A stretch of 64,000 nt of DNA from JAVVTR01 sp036653535 (GTDB lineage: Bacteria > Bacteroidota > Bacteroidia > Bacteroidales > P3): positions 310,001 through 374,000 of the forward strand of contig JAVVTR010000001.1 of the NCBI GenBank assembly GCA_036653535.1, read 5' to 3'. Shown one piece after another: positions 62,147 to 64,000 of the stretch; position 1 is the stretch's first letter; the number at the start of each line of letters is the position of its first letter. The notes below the pieces were generated by a model that did not search any database, had not been told where the DNA came from, and worked only from the letters and a program-made list of their open reading frames with translations. Made by a program: the position numbers and the translations under genes.

Positions 62147-64000
62147 TTAATTAATCGCAAGCTTTTTATTTACTATTTGCCCATTTTCTAAATGAAATTT
62201 CAAAAGATAAATACCGGATTTTAAAGCACTTACATCTAATGAGCGCACTGTATTCGCATTAGTTAAAAGCACACGACCCATTAAATCTATTAATTGTACC
62301 CTCTGGTAATTTCCTTCCAAAAACACTTGGTCTTTAGCAGGATTCGGATAGGCCTTAATTCCATATTTCTCTGCCAAAACTTCGTTATCGGTTCCTTGTA
62401 TAATAACAAACACTTCTTTACTCGATACTGCGTCACATGCGTTCCACAAACTATTTACCATATAGGAATACTCTCCGTCTTTTAAATTCTTATCTGCATA
62501 ACTCAATTCCACCAAGGGAGTTGAATTTATTTTTTCACCATTACGGTAGAGATCGAATCCCAAAAGGGCCAAATCTTTATTTGATTTCACAGGAGATAAA
62601 AACGCATTTAAACGAATAGGAAACGGCATTTCTACGAAAGAAACATCCTTTGCACTTTCACGAATACTACCTACTGGAGCATTTGACACATTAAGGCAAA
62701 GATTCTGAGTGGAGGCTATCTCTCTTGGTTTTGCCAATAAAACGGCCATAGCCCAATTGTAATTTAGTCGCATTACACTACTGGCTTTATACCATGCAGA
62801 ACTTGCGGAGGGATTAGAATCTAAGGTAACTAAATCGCCATAACCAGGAATGGCCGGTCCTTTGCCTACACTAAAAGGATTCGCCCCTTTTTCATAAACG
62901 CCTTTAAAGGCTACGGCTATTTCTTTTTTTGCATTGGCAACCGGAATCCATTGGTCAAAATAAATGGTATTCCATTCTTTAACTCTTAATTTTTTATCGT
63001 GACTTTGCTTTATTATTTCTTTATTATCTACAAACACATAATGAGTAATATCGGCATTATCTCCTATATGAAATTCCACCCCAACAATATAACAATCCTT
63101 ATATTTTTTTAATTGTAACGAATCCCAAGCAATACCAATAGTTAGATAGTTTTGGTCGCTTATAGCAAAAGAAGATAGGGCAATACCACCATCGTAACGT
63201 AAAGGATAAGGTTCTTCAAAATAAGGCAAAGACCAGTTGATTTTTGCTCCTTGCACCGAGCTTGTAGTATCTATGTTAGCGACTAAATTATTTACAGGCA
63301 TACAATTACCCTTATCGCCTACTATAAGCATAACGGAATCTTTGGCCGAGCAAGAATTATCGTAAAAGGTTTCCACTACATAGTTGTAGCTTCCCAAAGT
63401 ATCGGGTAGATCTTGATAGTTTACAAAGGTTAAAAACTCTTCATTTAACTTTACTCCATTACGAAAAACATTAAAACCTACTGCACCGCTGGTTTCATTC
63501 TTTTCTGGTAGATTCCATGTTAAAAAGCTTTCTTGCAGTAAACTTTTGGCCGCTAAATTTTTTACCGGATAACATACGCCCAAAGGTTTAATTTCTACAC
63601 TATCCATATTAGATGCATCAGAGGTACAAATTGTACTATTTCCTTTGTCAAACAAGGCTTTCACCTCATATTTGTATTTACCTGGATGCAAAATTTCTTG
63701 CGTATAAAATGCATCTTTTAATGGATTCGTATTTTGCTTTTCCATGGCGGATCCATCTTTGGAACGATAGACATCATAACCAAGCAATCCTTCCATACTT
63801 TCTAATTCAAAGAAAGAAATGTATTTTTCTTCCGGAGCTCCGACAATAGCAGCTAAACACAATAAACCTTCACTGCTTCGTGTAATAGTCATTCCCCATA
63901 CTTTAGCACGATCTAACCTACTACCATATTTCAAATTGGCATAAGACGATAAATCTATATATTTTCCAGTAGGTTCTAAGGTTTTGGCATCAAATAAATA
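62147..64000 (-). CDS. T9SS cargo protein, N-terminus outside the window
   Basis: The frame stays open past the TTG at 63934 to the window edge (617 residues visible; codons before it read DAKTLEPTGKYIDLSSYAN), so the gene is 5'-truncated here. The visible part has fibronectin-III-like modules (KPLGVCYPVKNLAAKSLLQE; FNVFRNGVKLNEEFLTFVNY), a jelly roll (INWSLPYFEEPYPLRYDGGI) and a C-terminal T9SS sorting domain (IKAYPNPAKDQVFLEGNYQR, then SGIYLLKFHLENGQ, ending KLAIN). It parallels residues ~810-1352 of the gene at 32931 in domain order and phrases, so they are paralogues. Upstream it probably carries the same propeller repeats. Confidence 0.88.
   Translation of the reverse strand, partial: YLFDAKTLEPTGKYIDLSSYANLKYGSRLDRAKVWGMTITRSSEGLLCLAAIVGAPEEKYISFFELESMEGLLGYDVYRSKDGSAMEKQNTNPLKDAFYTQEILHPGKYKYEVKALFDKGNSTICTSDASNMDSVEIKPLGVCYPVKNLAAKSLLQESFLTWNLPEKNETSGAVGFNVFRNGVKLNEEFLTFVNYQDLPDTLGSYNYVVETFYDNSCSAKDSVMLIVGDKGNCMPVNNLVANIDTTSSVQGAKINWSLPYFEEPYPLRYDGGIALSSFAISDQNYLTIGIAWDSLQLKKYKDCYIVGVEFHIGDNADITHYVFVDNKEIIKQSHDKKLRVKEWNTIYFDQWIPVANAKKEIAVAFKGVYEKGANPFSVGKGPAIPGYGDLVTLDSNPSASSAWYKASSVMRLNYNWAMAVLLAKPREIASTQNLCLNVSNAPVGSIRESAKDVSFVEMPFPIRLNAFLSPVKSNKDLALLGFDLYRNGEKINSTPLVELSYADKNLKDGEYSYMVNSLWNACDAVSSKEVFVIIQGTDNEVLAEKYGIKAYPNPAKDQVFLEGNYQRVQLIDLMGRVLLTNANTVRSLDVSALKSGIYLLKFHLENGQIVNKKLAIN

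Overview
The window looks like chromosomal DNA from an AT-rich (roughly 35-40% GC by eye) anaerobic member of Bacteroidota, most likely an amino-acid-fermenting Bacteroidales relative of Porphyromonas. Four signs support this. Several large secreted proteins end in type IX secretion (T9SS) C-terminal sorting domains. Promoters carry the Bacteroidota -7 element TAnnTTTG. There is a lysine-fermentation set (kamB, kamC, kamD, kamE and a CoA-transferase subunit). There is also a separate acyl-CoA dehydrogenase/etfB/etfA block. The genus is inferred; no rRNA or tRNA gene is present to settle it.

Layout. 1-9.1 kb: two giant secreted multidomain adhesin-like proteins on the minus strand, the first cut by the window edge. 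9.5-16 kb: a compact accessory locus with two DUF2589-family proteins, an associated DUF2589-operon protein, a small zinc ribbon protein, a small secreted protein and three putative effector-like enzymes. Two of these have a Cys-x14-His pair like CNF1/CheD-type deamidases; one looks like a transglutaminase with Ser in place of Cys. A LytTR regulator and a decayed GH108 muramidase fragment complete it. Two of the genes share a duplicated leader of over 40 bp. This is the best candidate for an undescribed system.

16.1-25.8 kb: a surface-polysaccharide cluster on the minus strand (flippase, polymerase, glycosyltransferases, initiating sugar transferase, aminotransferase, LpxD-like acyltransferase, PIG-L deacetylase), interrupted by two decayed genes (MBL-fold and SDR). 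26-31 kb: an unidentified reading-frame remnant, a DUF4301 protein, etfA, etfB and acyl-CoA dehydrogenase. 31.2-32.6 kb: a MATE exporter. 32.9-41.4 kb: two more T9SS cargo proteins. 41.7-43.6 kb: a divergent TPR/transmembrane/HTH regulator. 43.6-47.9 kb: a cytidylate-kinase-like protein, a voltage-gated-type K+ channel with a C-terminal zinc-binding tail, and a PMCA-type calcium ATPase. 47.9-52.5 kb: a run of five secreted or lipoprotein genes of unknown function, including a DUF6175-like protein and a paralogous pair.

52.7-55.4 kb: OsmC protein, RlmI-like rRNA methyltransferase and aquaporin Z. 55.5-62 kb: GNAT acetyltransferase, CoA-transferase subunit B, KamE, KamD, KamC and KamB. 62.1-64 kb: the C-terminal part of another T9SS cargo protein, paralogous to the one at 32.9-37 kb.

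Metabolically, KamDE with its reactivase KamBC carries out the beta-lysine mutase step. The CoA transferase and acyl-CoA dehydrogenase/ETF act at the end of the same route, towards butyrate. No cobalamin riboswitch, CRISPR array, insertion sequence or tRNA was seen.
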